Assembly: GCF_045310525.1 (NCBI RefSeq)
Contig: NZ_JBJHZY010000001.1
Span: 1,798,001-1,862,000 of the forward strand
Source: Clostridium_AT radicumherbarum
GTDB lineage: Bacteria > Bacillota > Clostridia > Clostridiales > Clostridiaceae
DNA length: 64,000 nt
Reading direction: 5' to 3'
Below are positions 51,729 to 60,964 of this stretch, piece by piece (the first letter of the stretch is position 1; each line of letters starts with the position of its first letter). The notes below the pieces were generated by a model. It ran no database searches. It was not told where the DNA came from and was given only the letters and a program-made list of their open reading frames with translations. Both the position numbers and the translations under genes were made by a program.

Positions 51729-52208
51729 ATGAAAAGAGCAGTTTATCCTGGAAGCTTTGATCCAATTACAAATGGTCATCTAGATATTATTAAAAGAGCT
51801 TCAGAAATTTTTGATGAGGTTATTGTAGGAGCTCTGGTAAATCCTGATAAGAAAGGATTGTTTGATATTACTGAACGGGTAAACCTAATAAAAAAATCCA
51901 CCTCTAATATCAGCAATGTGAGAGTAGAAAGTTTTACTGGACTTTTAATCGATTTTATGAAGAAGACTGATACTAAAATAATTGTTAAAGGTTTAAGGGC
52001 TATTTCTGATTTTGAATACGAGTTTCAAATGGCCATGTTAAATAATAAATTAGATTCCAATATAGAAACCGTATTTTTAATGACTAGTGAAAAGAATTCA
52101 TATATAAGTTCTTCATCTATTAAGCAGATTGCTATGTTTGGAGGCAGCATAACAGACTTTGTTCCAGAAATTATAGTTAATGATATTTTGGATAAATTTA
52201 AAAAGTAG
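51729..52208 (+). CDS. coaD: Phosphopantetheine adenylyltransferase
   Basis: A 159-residue nucleotidyltransferase: AVYPGSFDPITNGHLDIIKR (T/HxGH motif), VKGLRAISDFEYE and the ISSSSIK nucleotide loop. Penultimate step of CoA synthesis. GGAGG lies in the end of rsmD. It completes the pathway with CoaBC. Confidence 0.97.
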   Translation: MKRAVYPGSFDPITNGHLDIIKRASEIFDEVIVGALVNPDKKGLFDITERVNLIKKSTSNISNVRVESFTGLLIDFMKKTDTKIIVKGLRAISDFEYEFQMAMLNNKLDSNIETVFLMTSEKNSYISSSSIKQIAMFGGSITDFVPEIIVNDILDKFKK

Positions 52209-52219
52209 GGGGATATATT

Positions 52220-52744
52220 ATGGAAGTAATAAAACTATTAGAATACCTTCAAGAAATTCTAGACACAGCTTCGAAGGTTCCTGTTACAGGAAAAATACTT
52301 GTAGATAAAAAAGAAGCTATGAATGTTGTTGATCAAATTATAAATTATCTTCCAGATGAATTTAAAAAAGCTCAGTGGATTGTGGAAGAAAAAGAAAGAA
52401 TACTTGGAGAAGCTCATGAAGAGACCTCTACCATGAAAAAAGAAAGCATGGATTTAATTAAAAGACAGATTGAAAACCACGATATCACCAAGGAAGCAAT
52501 GATAAGAGCTGAAGAAATTATTGCTTCAGCCCAAAGAGATGCAAAATCCATGAGACTTGGAGCTAGAAATTATGCTGATGAAATACTTACTCAGCTTGAA
52601 AAACAAATTACAGATAAAGGTAACTCCATGGTTGCAAACATTAAAACTCAAGTCGAAGATTTTGTAGAAGGATTAAGCACCGAAGTTAATTCAGATCTAA
52701 CTACTATACGAGAAAACATTAAAGAATTAAGAGGTATGAAATAG
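52220..52744 (+). CDS. Coiled-coil protein, unknown function
   Basis: A 174-residue, mostly helical, charged protein. N-terminus MEVIKLLEYLQEILDTASKV, then long heptad-like segments (about 50-174), including KEAMIRAEEIIASAQRDAKS. It resembles DivIVA-type or ATPase-stalk-like proteins found next to coaD in clostridia. No catalytic motif. AGGGGG SD. It overlaps the convergent ylbJ gene by 18 bp. Confidence 0.8.
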   Translation: MEVIKLLEYLQEILDTASKVPVTGKILVDKKEAMNVVDQIINYLPDEFKKAQWIVEEKERILGEAHEETSTMKKESMDLIKRQIENHDITKEAMIRAEEIIASAQRDAKSMRLGARNYADEILTQLEKQITDKGNSMVANIKTQVEDFVEGLSTEVNSDLTTIRENIKELRGMK

Positions 52745-53899
52745 CCTGATAATTCTATTTAATATAAAGGGTGCTGTCAATAACATCATTAATATTAGTA
52801 GAGTGGACAAGTCATTAATATTTTTGCTGTTTGCTGCAAAAACATCTACAGTTTTACTTATAAATAAAAATTTATATAAAATTGCAGATATAATTGAACA
52901 AATTAGGCCTTGGAGGGCCTTTCTTATTATATATTTTTTCATAGATAAATTATATTTATATGTAAAGGAAAATACTTGAGAAATGACTGAAAAACCACTA
53001 AATCCTAATATAAAGCTTATTAAAATAGTTTTAGCATAGAGACTAATGTCAGCAGAAGATATTAGGAAGCTTCCATTAGTCATTTCTATTACCCCTAAAG
53101 CCATTCCTTGTGTTATATTTTTATTTAGATTAAGCAGTGTGCTGAAACCATTTATGGCAATATCAAAGATGATATTGCTTTTTATTATTCCTATTATTAC
53201 ACTAAATAGGATAACAAAGCCTCCAATACTTATAGAAGTCTTTATAGAATTTTCAATACTATCCTTTAAAATAATACCGATGTTTTTTTTAGGGGTTAAA
53301 ATCTCATTACTTCTTTTATAGGCCTTATAAGGCACTTTAGCTGGAAGTATAATTCCCATAACAAAACAGGATATGTAATTTGAAACAAGAAGCAGATAGC
53401 CAATATAATTATTTTTCAGCATAGATGTACCTACTGCTCCAATTACAAACAAAGGACTCGCATTACTAGCAATATTAATAAGTCTTTCACAGGTTAAAAA
53501 GTCTATGTGTCCATTTTCATACAAATCACAGGCATATTTAGCGCCTAAGGGATAGCCGCAAAAGAAACTTACCATTAATGCAAAGGTACACTGAAGGGGC
53601 AGCTTTAAGGGCTTACATATAATATTGCCCAGTAGATTTGAATATATTTTTATTCCATCATAGGACATCATAATACTTGTAATTACTAAAAAAGGAAATA
53701 ATGAAGGAAATACTTTGTTTACAAATAAATTAACTCCAAGCAGTGCTGAATTTATACAAAGCTTTGGAGTTAACAAAATTTGCACAATTAGAAGGGAGCA
53801 AACTATAGTTACTAATAAGCTTTTATTAAATGATTTAAACAATAAGTATATTAATAATGCTATTATAAGAACTATTAAGAAAAATAAAAAATTCAACAA
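52727..53899 (-). CDS. ylbJ: Sporulation integral membrane protein YlbJ
   Basis: A 390-residue protein with about nine hydrophobic helices, containing the nucleoside-transporter-like gate motif (FPFLVITSIMMSYDGI; SFFCGYPLGAKYACDLYENG; SNASPLFVIGAVG) typical of YlbJ. It is required for spore heat resistance in Bacillus. TTG start at 53899; the next in-frame TTG (53896) is better spaced from GAGGAG. Convergent overlap with the coiled-coil gene. Confidence 0.9.
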   Translation of the reverse strand: MLNFLFFLIVLIIALLIYLLFKSFNKSLLVTIVCSLLIVQILLTPKLCINSALLGVNLFVNKVFPSLFPFLVITSIMMSYDGIKIYSNLLGNIICKPLKLPLQCTFALMVSFFCGYPLGAKYACDLYENGHIDFLTCERLINIASNASPLFVIGAVGTSMLKNNYIGYLLLVSNYISCFVMGIILPAKVPYKAYKRSNEILTPKKNIGIILKDSIENSIKTSISIGGFVILFSVIIGIIKSNIIFDIAINGFSTLLNLNKNITQGMALGVIEMTNGSFLISSADISLYAKTILISFILGFSGFSVISQVFSFTYKYNLSMKKYIIRKALQGLICSIISAILYKFLFISKTVDVFAANSKNINDLSTLLILMMLLTAPFILNRIIRLFHTS

Positions 53900-54035
53900 G
53901 ATCTCCTCATTTTCAGTGTTTGTATAATTATATTTTAGCCCAGTATAAATTTATTACATTTATTATAAACTGTTTTTCATAGTGTAAGGAGATTAAATCA
54001 TTTAAAAAAGATTATAAGAAAGGAAGTGAAATTTA

Positions 54036-54089
54036 GTGTTTGTGCCTAAACAGGGCATTATTTCACTAAAAATAATATATGGAAATTAA
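54036..54089 (+). CDS. Possible 17-codon leader peptide
   Basis: GTG 54036 with AAGGAAG 9 nt upstream opens a frame of 17 codons (MFVPKQGIISLKIIYGN) whose stop TAA at 54087-54089 lies just past the ATG (54079) of the next gene, which itself lacks an SD. This is the layout of translational coupling through a short leader ORF. Confidence 0.4.
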   Translation: MFVPKQGIISLKIIYGN

Positions 54090-54978
54090 GCAGATAAAAG
54101 GAAGTACTTTTTGTATTGATACTGGTATGTCAACTTTACCTTTTTATAAAATAAACGATGAGGAAATAATTTTACTGGATACTGGCTGGGCAAAGGGAGA
54201 AAGAGAAGGAATAGAAGAACTCCTTAATAAAAATAACTTTAATGTAGCAGGTATATTAAACAGCCATGCTCATATAGATCATATTGGAAATAATGCATAT
54301 TTTAAAAAGAAATATAACTCTATTATTGCAATGCCGGCTTATGAGGCACATGTTTGCAGTTCTGCGGTTAATTTGAAGGTTTATTATAGCAATCAGACTT
54401 TAACGGAAATAACAGAGCATTATGGCCATATGATTTGTGATACTGATATTAAAATTTTAGATGAGGAAAATAAGATTTATCTGTGTGGAATAAAATTTAA
54501 GATTCTCCATACACCAGGGCATAGTCCAGCACACATTTGTATTATTACACCTGATAATGTTGCATACTTAGGAGATGCCCTTATTAGCTATGAAGTAATG
54601 GAAGGAGCTAAAATGCCATATGCTTTTATACTTAATGAGGATTTAAAAAGTAAGGATAAGCTATATGACTTATGCTGCAGTAAATATGTTGTAGCCCATA
54701 AAGGTGTATTTGATAACATTACTAAACTTATTACAGATAACATTAATTTTTATAAAAATAGAGCACAAAGGGTCTTCAATGTAATTGAAGGTTCCATGAC
54801 CATGGAAGATATTCTAAAAGCTGTAATTATTAGTTTTCATATTCATGTAAACAGCAAATACAAATATTCCCTAATTGAGAGAATGCTTAGATCCTACGTT
54901 GAATATTTAAATGAAACTGGAGCCATAAAATTAAAAATGGAAGATGGCTTTCTAAAGTATTCTAAAATAACTTTATAG
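54079..54978 (+). CDS. MBL-fold metallohydrolase
   Basis: A 299-residue protein with the metallo-beta-lactamase fold: metal ligands in NSHAHIDHIGN, HTPGHSPAHICI and YLGDALIS. The C-terminal 80 residues form a separate winged-helix-like part, as in several MBL-fold hydrolases. Substrate unknown (glyoxalase II-like thioesters or similar). The start has no SD, but a short leader ORF overlaps it. It converges with tmcAL by 17 bp. Confidence 0.9.
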   Translation: MEIKQIKGSTFCIDTGMSTLPFYKINDEEIILLDTGWAKGEREGIEELLNKNNFNVAGILNSHAHIDHIGNNAYFKKKYNSIIAMPAYEAHVCSSAVNLKVYYSNQTLTEITEHYGHMICDTDIKILDEENKIYLCGIKFKILHTPGHSPAHICIITPDNVAYLGDALISYEVMEGAKMPYAFILNEDLKSKDKLYDLCCSKYVVAHKGVFDNITKLITDNINFYKNRAQRVFNVIEGSMTMEDILKAVIISFHIHVNSKYKYSLIERMLRSYVEYLNETGAIKLKMEDGFLKYSKITL

Positions 54979-56179
54979 GATTAATTAAAAAGTCACTAAA
55001 GGGATCTATTTTGGAATTTAAAAGACTATAAGCCTTTGTAGCCTGAATTTCTAAGTCAAGAACTTCATTATGGACTTTAGGAAGCTTAGTATATACTGGT
55101 ATATTTGAGCTTTTCTTAAGGTCCTTAAGTATTTTAGTTCCTATTTCATTAAAACCTAATACTCGTACATAGGGACAAGATTCTTTTCTTAAAATTTCAG
55201 TATTATAGCTTTCAAAGCCTATGAAATATTGGCAAAGTATTCTGCTTATTCTTGTGTAAGTAAATCTTTTACTTTTTATATCTTGAATTAAGTCATCATA
55301 ATCATTTATCCTATCCAAGCTTTTATATATTTTATTGTGAAGGCCTTCAGTGACATCCGGTAGTTTTTCTATTTTAGAGTCATCACAAAAATATTTATAT
55401 TTAATATATTTAAGCATATTACTTCCACTGGCAAATTCATAATTACTGTTTTTAAGGTTTAAAAGCAAATTATAGCTAGATTTAGGCAAATGCTTATAAA
55501 GCTCAGATAGGTCTTCATTTTCTTTAACATATTTTCTAATTGCAGTTGCACTTGAAAACATATTATCCATAGCTTCACTATTATAAGAGGCACCTTCACG
55601 TCTAATTGTATATGGCTTAATATTGCTATTTAACTTTATTAAGCTTTTTAGATATTCAATACCTAAAATATTATTAGAAGTACTTAAGCTTTGTACGAGG
55701 TTTTCATCTATAATATTTTCATCTTTAATATACTCACTTAAAGCTAAGCTTCTTGCTTTTGCAAAGCCATATCCCAAATCTAAATATTTTTTTAGGTTTT
55801 TCTTAAATTCAAGTGGTTCCTTTAAAAGTATTTCAGATATGTTTTTAAGAAATTCTAGGTCTCCAACCTCACTTCCAAAACAAATACTATTTACTGCACC
55901 TAAACTGTTTAAGAGACTTACTGCACCAAAGGCAAAAAACTCAGCAGAAGATAAGCTATACAGAACTGGAAGTTCTAATACAAGGTCAGCACCACATTCT
56001 AAAGCTGTCTTTGCTCTATTCCACTTGTCTATCATAGCCGGCAGACCTCTTTGCACAAAATTGCCGCTCATAACACATATAATAGCATCAGCACCAGTAA
56101 GTTCCTTTGTTTTTTCCATATGATATAGATGCCCGTTATGTAAGGGATTATATTCCGAAATTATGGATGTTATATTCAT
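54962..56179 (-). CDS. tmcAL: tRNA(Met) cytidine acetate ligase
   Basis: A 405-residue protein from ATG 56179 (AAGGTTGTG upstream). The nucleotidyltransferase motif is IISEYNPLHNGHLYHMEKT, followed by IICVMSGNFVQRGLPAM, DKWNRAKTALECGADLV and ELPVLYSLSSAEFFA. Formerly YlbM. It makes N4-acetylcytidine at the wobble base of elongator tRNA-Met using acetate and ATP. Divergent from pta-ackA, which make and use acetyl phosphate. Confidence 0.94.
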   Translation of the reverse strand: MNITSIISEYNPLHNGHLYHMEKTKELTGADAIICVMSGNFVQRGLPAMIDKWNRAKTALECGADLVLELPVLYSLSSAEFFAFGAVSLLNSLGAVNSICFGSEVGDLEFLKNISEILLKEPLEFKKNLKKYLDLGYGFAKARSLALSEYIKDENIIDENLVQSLSTSNNILGIEYLKSLIKLNSNIKPYTIRREGASYNSEAMDNMFSSATAIRKYVKENEDLSELYKHLPKSSYNLLLNLKNSNYEFASGSNMLKYIKYKYFCDDSKIEKLPDVTEGLHNKIYKSLDRINDYDDLIQDIKSKRFTYTRISRILCQYFIGFESYNTEILRKESCPYVRVLGFNEIGTKILKDLKKSSNIPVYTKLPKVHNEVLDLEIQATKAYSLLNSKIDPFSDFLINPIKLF

Positions 56180-56371
56180 TTTTTCACAACCTTTTACCTT
56201 AAATAAAATATTAATTATATTCATTATTTATACTAGTACTATACTTATTATGTACATTATAGCAAAATCTTAAGGTATATTTTAGACATTTTTGTTGAAA
56301 AGTATATTAATAATGAGTTATTATAATATATGGTGTATATGGATTGAAAAATACAGAAGGGAGATACGATT

Positions 56372-57370
56372 ATGGATATAATGAAAGAATTTTGGAAGAA
56401 GGCAAAATCTGATGTAAAGAGGATAGTACTTCCAGAAGGTGAAGAAGAAAGAACCATAGTAGCTAGTGCTATGATTAAAAAAGAAGGTTTAGCAGAATTA
56501 GTTTTACTGGGTGATGCTGAAAAAATCAAAAGCAAGGCTAAAAGCTTAGGTGCTGATATAGAAGGAATAGAAATAGTAGACCCTAAAACTTCTCAAAAGA
56601 CATCTGCTTACGCTGAAGGTTTTTATGAGCTTAGAAAATCAAAAGGTGTTACTTTGGAAAAGGCTCAAAGTACAGTACTAGATCCTATGTATTTTGGAAC
56701 AATGATGGTTAAATTAGGCGATGCTGATGGTCTAGTATCAGGTGCTATACATACTACTGGAGATTTACTTAGACCAGGACTGCAAGTTATAAAAACTGCT
56801 CCTGGAATTTCAACAGTTTCAAGCTTTTTTATAATGCTTGTACCTAATAGCCCATATGGAGATAATGGAATGCTTTTATTTGCTGACTGTGCAGTAAATC
56901 CAAATCCAACTGCAGAACAGCTGGCTGCTATTGCAATTTCAACTGCTGAAACTGCTAAAAAATTATGCAATATGGAACCAAAGGTTGCTATGCTTTCTTT
57001 CTCAACTATGGGTAGTGCACAAAGTGAATTAGTTGATAAAGTTAGAGAAGCTACAAAAATAGCTAAAGAACTTAGACCTGACCTAGAAATAGATGGTGAA
57101 TTACAATTAGATGCTGCTATAGTTAAAAAGGTTGCTGACCAAAAAGCACCTGGAAGCAAAGTTGCAGGTCAAGCTAATGTATTAGTTTTCCCTGATTTAC
57201 AAGCAGGAAATATAGGCTACAAACTAGTTCAAAGATTTGCAAATGCAGAAGCTATAGGACCAGTTTGTCAAGGATTTGCAAAGCCAGTAAATGATTTATC
57301 AAGAGGTTGCAGTGCTGAGGACATAGTTAACGTTGTTGTTGTAACTTCAATTCAGGCTCAAAATAATTAA
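56372..57370 (+). CDS. pta: Phosphate acetyltransferase
   Basis: A 332-residue Pta (short form): RIVLPEGEEERTIVASAMI, DGLVSGAIHTTGDLLRPGLQ, GDNGMLLFADCAVNPNPTAE, and VFPDLQAGNIGYKLVQR. It interconverts acetyl-CoA and acetyl phosphate. AGGGAG upstream. 40 nt before ackA, one operon. Confidence 0.97.
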   Translation: MDIMKEFWKKAKSDVKRIVLPEGEEERTIVASAMIKKEGLAELVLLGDAEKIKSKAKSLGADIEGIEIVDPKTSQKTSAYAEGFYELRKSKGVTLEKAQSTVLDPMYFGTMMVKLGDADGLVSGAIHTTGDLLRPGLQVIKTAPGISTVSSFFIMLVPNSPYGDNGMLLFADCAVNPNPTAEQLAAIAISTAETAKKLCNMEPKVAMLSFSTMGSAQSELVDKVREATKIAKELRPDLEIDGELQLDAAIVKKVADQKAPGSKVAGQANVLVFPDLQAGNIGYKLVQRFANAEAIGPVCQGFAKPVNDLSRGCSAEDIVNVVVVTSIQAQNN

Positions 57371-57410
57371 TAATGCTTACCTAAGAATAGGTAATGAGGA
57401 GGAAATTTAA

Positions 57411-58613
57411 TTGAAAATACTAGTTGTCAATTGCGGTAGTTCATCTTTAAAATATCAGTTAATTGATATGGTTAATGAAACTGCATTAGCAAAAGGTCTT
57501 GTTGAAAGAATAGGAATGGATGGTTCCATACTAACTCAAAAGGTAGAAGGTAAGGAAAAATATATTATAAAAGAAGCAATGCCTAGCCATAAGGATGCTA
57601 TTAAATTAGTTTTAGAAGCACTTGTTGATAAGAATAATGGCGTAATTGCTGATATGTCTGAAATTTCAGCTGTTGGTCATAGGGTTGTTCACGGTGGAGA
57701 AAAATATTCAAATTCTGTACTTATTGATGAAGTAGTTATGAAAGCATTAGAGGATTGTGCAAAACTTGCACCACTACATAACCCTCCTAATATTACAGGT
57801 ATTAATGCCTGCAGAGAGCTTATGCCAAATACTCCTATGATTGCAGTATTCGATACAGCTTTCCACCAGACAATACCAGAATATGCTTATATTTATCCGC
57901 TTCCATATGAACTTTATAAAGAGCAGGGAATAAGAAAATACGGCTTCCATGGAACATCCCATAGATACGTATCACAAGTTGCTGCAGAAATGATGGAAAA
58001 GGATATTAATGATTTAAAAATTATAACCTGCCATTTAGGAAATGGAGCTAGTATTGCTGCAATAGAAGGCGGGAAGTCTGTAGAAACAAGTATGGGCTTT
58101 ACTCCTCTTGAAGGAATAGCTATGGGCACAAGATCCGGAAGCATAGACCCAGCTATAATAACTTTCTTAATGACAGAATTAAATTACAGCATTGATGAAG
58201 TTAATAATATTATAAATAAAAAATCAGGTGTATTAGGTATTTCCGGTGTAAGTAGCGACTTTAGAGATATTGAAGACGAAGCTTGGAAAAATAACAATAA
58301 GCAAGCACAATTAGCTTTGGATGTATTCTATTATAAAGTTAAAAAGTTTATTGGTTCCTACACTGCAGTTATGAATGGTGTTGACTGCCTAGTATTTACT
58401 GCAGGACTTGGAGAAAACTCACCTGAAACTAGAGAGGCTGTTTGTACTAACCTTGATTACTTAGGAATTAAGCTTGATCCTTCTAAAAATAAGGTTAGAG
58501 GAAAAGCTGTTGACTTAAGTGCAGAAGGCAGTAAAGTAAAGGTATTTGTAATTCCAACAAATGAAGAGCTTATGATAGCTAGAGACGTTAGGGAAATAGT
58601 AGAAAATAAATAA
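57411..58613 (+). CDS. ackA: Acetate kinase
   Basis: A 400-residue enzyme of the ASKHA fold: VVNCGSSSLKYQLID, HRVVHGGEKYS, FDTAFHQTIPEYAYIYPLP, HGTSHRYVSQ and CHLGNGASIAAI. It makes acetate and ATP from acetyl phosphate. TTG start with AGGAGG 7 nt upstream. Together with Pta it is the ATP-yielding end of acetate fermentation. Confidence 0.97.
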   Translation: MKILVVNCGSSSLKYQLIDMVNETALAKGLVERIGMDGSILTQKVEGKEKYIIKEAMPSHKDAIKLVLEALVDKNNGVIADMSEISAVGHRVVHGGEKYSNSVLIDEVVMKALEDCAKLAPLHNPPNITGINACRELMPNTPMIAVFDTAFHQTIPEYAYIYPLPYELYKEQGIRKYGFHGTSHRYVSQVAAEMMEKDINDLKIITCHLGNGASIAAIEGGKSVETSMGFTPLEGIAMGTRSGSIDPAIITFLMTELNYSIDEVNNIINKKSGVLGISGVSSDFRDIEDEAWKNNNKQAQLALDVFYYKVKKFIGSYTAVMNGVDCLVFTAGLGENSPETREAVCTNLDYLGIKLDPSKNKVRGKAVDLSAEGSKVKVFVIPTNEELMIARDVREIVENK

Positions 58614-58646
58614 TTTACAATAATTTACGTAAACGCTAAATACAGC

Positions 58647-58675
58647 TTGACTTTTATTTTAGTTGTTTATATAAT
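58647..58675 (+). promoter_or_regulatory. Promoter of the YceD-rpmF unit
   Basis: TTGACT (58647-58652), an ideal 17-bp spacer and TATAAT (58670-58675), about 30 bp before the DUF177 gene. Confidence 0.85.
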
Positions 58676-58705
58676 AAATTGTGGCTAATGCATTGAGGTG
58701 ACACT

Positions 58706-59206
58706 ATGAAAATAGATGTTGTAGATTTAATTTCTAAAAAAGCATCTAAAAAAAAGGTGCATTTAGTTTCCAGTATAGAGAATTTTTATGATGATGGAGA
58801 ATATATTCAATTTCTAAAGCCTGTAACATTAGATGGAGAAGTATCAATTTCTGAAAATGTTATTAGGTTAGAAGGTAAAGTTACAACTGAGTTAGGCTTA
58901 TCTTGTTCTAGATGTTTAACAAGTTTTAATTATAATGTAGATATTCAAATTCATGAAAACTTTTCTAATAATCCAGATAATAAAGATGATGAAATCATTT
59001 TTATTGATAGTGATATAATTGATATCACAGAAAATATCAAAAACAATATAATTTTATCTTTACCTATTAAAAAGTTGTGTAAAGATGACTGTAAAGGCTT
59101 ATGTCAAGTTTGCGGTATAAACTTAAATGTATCATCCTGCAATTGCACAAGAGATTTAGTTGATCCAAGACTTGCAAAGCTTAAAGATTTGTTTTCTGCA
59201 AATTAA
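58706..59206 (+). CDS. YceD/DUF177 family protein
   Basis: A 166-residue protein with a central Cys pair (LGLSCSRCLTSF) and a C-terminal cluster (CKDDCKGLCQVCGINLNVSSC) of probable zinc ligands. The family is linked to 23S rRNA processing or ribosome assembly and is nearly always just before rpmF, as here (12 nt). Confidence 0.92.
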   Translation: MKIDVVDLISKKASKKKVHLVSSIENFYDDGEYIQFLKPVTLDGEVSISENVIRLEGKVTTELGLSCSRCLTSFNYNVDIQIHENFSNNPDNKDDEIIFIDSDIIDITENIKNNIILSLPIKKLCKDDCKGLCQVCGINLNVSSCNCTRDLVDPRLAKLKDLFSAN

Positions 59207-59218
59207 GGAGGTGTTACA

Positions 59219-59401
59219 ATGGGAAATCCTGCGAGAAGATTTTCTAAAGCTAGAAGAGACTCTAGAAGAGCACAAACATTTAAATTAAGCCTACCAGGTA
59301 TAGTTGAATGTCCTCAGTGCCATGAGATGAAACTTGCTCATAGAGTATGCAAAAACTGTGGATATTATAAGAGTAAGGAAGTTGTAGCTACTGAAAAATA
59401 A
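59219..59401 (+). CDS. rpmF: Ribosomal protein L32
   Basis: A 60-residue L32: MGNPARRFSKARRDSRRAQT, and zinc-ribbon pairs CPQCHEM and CKNCGYY. AAGGAGGTG 7 nt before the ATG. The strong terminator after it separates it from plsX. Confidence 0.97.
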   Translation: MGNPARRFSKARRDSRRAQTFKLSLPGIVECPQCHEMKLAHRVCKNCGYYKSKEVVATEK

Positions 59402-59405
59402 TTAT

Positions 59406-59438
59406 AAGAGAAAGTCATTTGACTTTCTCTTGTTTTTT
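59406..59438 (+). terminator. Terminator of rpmF
   Basis: AAGAGAAAGTCA / GACTTTCTCTT with a 3-nt loop and eight-base T-run. Confidence 0.95.
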
Positions 59439-59502
59439 TATTTTAGGTATAATATACTTTTTTTAGGAATAATGTTTTTATTGTTAAGCAGAAAGGAAGT
59501 GA

Positions 59503-59523
59503 ATTCCTGGTATTCCAGGTAAT
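59503..59523 (+). other. Hairpin bridging SD and AUG of plsX
   Basis: ATT-CCTGG-TATT-CCAGG-T-AAT forms an 8-bp stem with one bulged U. The SD AAAGGAAG (59492-59499) is 27 nt from the ATG at 59527, too far to work. Folding this hairpin cuts the gap to 6 nt. Confidence 0.55.
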
Positions 59524-59526
59524 CTT

Positions 59527-60546
59527 ATGATAATTGCAGTAGACGGGATGGGTGGAGATAATGCTCCTGAAGCAGTAGTTGAAGGCTGCGTTGAAGCTGT
59601 AAAGGAATTAGGGGTAAAAATCATACTTACAGGTCCAGAAGAACTTATAAAAAAGACTTTATCAAAATATACCTTCCCTAGTGAAAGTATAGCAGTAGTT
59701 AATTCCACAGAAGTAATTAGCCCAAATGAAGAGCCTGTTAAGGCTTTAAAACAGAAGAAGGATTCTAGTTTAGTGAAGGCATTAAACCTTGTTAAAAATG
59801 GTGAAGCAGATGCTGTACTTTCTGCTGGAAGCACAGGGGCTCTAATGGCTGGAGCTACCCTTATTATAGGTAGAATAAAAGGAATTAAAAGAGTTGCACT
59901 AGCTCCAATAATGCCGGGAAAGACTAATCCCTTCATGGTAACTGACGCTGGTGCAAATGTGGACTGTAAGCCTATTTATCTTCTTCAATTTGCCTTAATG
60001 GGAAAAATATACTTTGAAAATATTTTAAAGGTTAAAAATCCAACCATAGGACTTATTAATATAGGTTCAGAAGAAGAAAAGGGTAATGAGCTTACCAAAG
60101 AAACCCATAAGCTTTTAAAATCTTCTAATTTAAATTTTGTGGGGAACATTGAACCAAGAGATGTGCCATCTGGTGAAACTAATGTTTTAGTTTGTGATGG
60201 TTTTGTGGGAAATACATTTTTAAAAACCTACGAAGGTGTTGCAGGCAGCATATTCTCATTACTTAAAACTGAAATAATGTCCTCCTTGAAAACTAAGCTA
60301 GGCGGATTATTATTAAAATCAGTATTTGATAATTTTAAGAGAAAGTTTGACTATACCGAATATGGCGGCTCAGCTTTTTTAGGAGCTAAGGGAATAGTAA
60401 TTAAAGCACATGGTAGCTCAAATAGTAAAGCCTTTAAAAATGCTATTAAGCAGGCTAAAGATACATATGAGCAGAATATTGTTGGAAGAATTACTGAGGA
60501 ACTTGAAAAGCTAGATGCAGGCAGTATAAATGATACTGAAGATTAA
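59527..60546 (+). CDS. plsX: Phosphate acyltransferase PlsX
   Basis: A 339-residue protein: MIIAVDGMGGDNAPEAVVEG, VLSAGSTGALMAGATLIIGR, PFMVTDAGANVDCKP, NIGSEEEKGNE, and CDGFVGNTFLKTYEG. It makes acyl phosphate from acyl-ACP for PlsY in phospholipid synthesis. The family N-terminus fixes ATG 59527; an in-frame ATT at 59503 is the only alternative. Followed by acpP, though fapR/fab genes are absent. Confidence 0.95.
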   Translation: MIIAVDGMGGDNAPEAVVEGCVEAVKELGVKIILTGPEELIKKTLSKYTFPSESIAVVNSTEVISPNEEPVKALKQKKDSSLVKALNLVKNGEADAVLSAGSTGALMAGATLIIGRIKGIKRVALAPIMPGKTNPFMVTDAGANVDCKPIYLLQFALMGKIYFENILKVKNPTIGLINIGSEEEKGNELTKETHKLLKSSNLNFVGNIEPRDVPSGETNVLVCDGFVGNTFLKTYEGVAGSIFSLLKTEIMSSLKTKLGGLLLKSVFDNFKRKFDYTEYGGSAFLGAKGIVIKAHGSSNSKAFKNAIKQAKDTYEQNIVGRITEELEKLDAGSINDTED

Positions 60547-60555
60547 ATTTTAATA

Positions 60556-60584
60556 TTGACGTCATAAGAGGAATGTAATATTAT
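60556..60584 (+). promoter_or_regulatory. acpP promoter
   Basis: TTGACG (60556-60561), 17-bp spacer and TATTAT (60579-60584), between plsX and acpP. acpP thus has its own start as well as possible read-through. Confidence 0.7.
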
Positions 60585-60616
60585 CTTTATATAACTATAG
60601 AGTTGGAGGTGAAATT

Positions 60617-60850
60617 ATGATATTTGAAAAGGTTAAAGATATAATTGCCGATCAATTAGGAATAGATGCTGATGAAATATCTATGGAATCATCATTTATG
60701 GATGACCTAGGTGCTGATTCACTTGATATAGTTGAGTTAATAATGGCATTAGAGAGCGAGTTTGACTTAGAAATCCCTGATGAAGACGCTGAAAAAATTA
60801 GTACTGTTGCAAATGTAGTAGACTACATAAAAGCTCATACTGAAGAGTAA
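60617..60850 (+). CDS. acpP: Acyl carrier protein
   Basis: A 77-residue ACP: MIFEKVKDIIADQLGIDADE, the phosphopantetheine serine in LGADSLDIVELIMALE, and IPDEDAEKISTVANVVDYI. Carrier of growing fatty acids. GGAGGTG upstream. Terminator directly after. Confidence 0.97.
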   Translation: MIFEKVKDIIADQLGIDADEISMESSFMDDLGADSLDIVELIMALESEFDLEIPDEDAEKISTVANVVDYIKAHTEE

Positions 60851-60855
60851 TTTTT

Positions 60856-60885
60856 AAGTCCCGCCGTCAGCGGGACTTTAAATTT
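60856..60885 (+). terminator. Terminator of acpP
   Basis: AAGTCCCGC / GCGGGACTT with loop CGTCA, followed by TAAATTTT. Confidence 0.88.
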
Positions 60886-60964
60886 TAAAAAAACTAGTTT
60901 ATTCTTGAGCTTGTATAAATATCAGCAGGTTGAAGAATAAACTATTGTAAGGAGAATTGCTTTT

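Noticed and set aside
59419..59453. Promoter TTGACT...TATAAT after rpmF
   Set aside because: The spacing is 23 bp and the TTGACT is inside the terminator stem.
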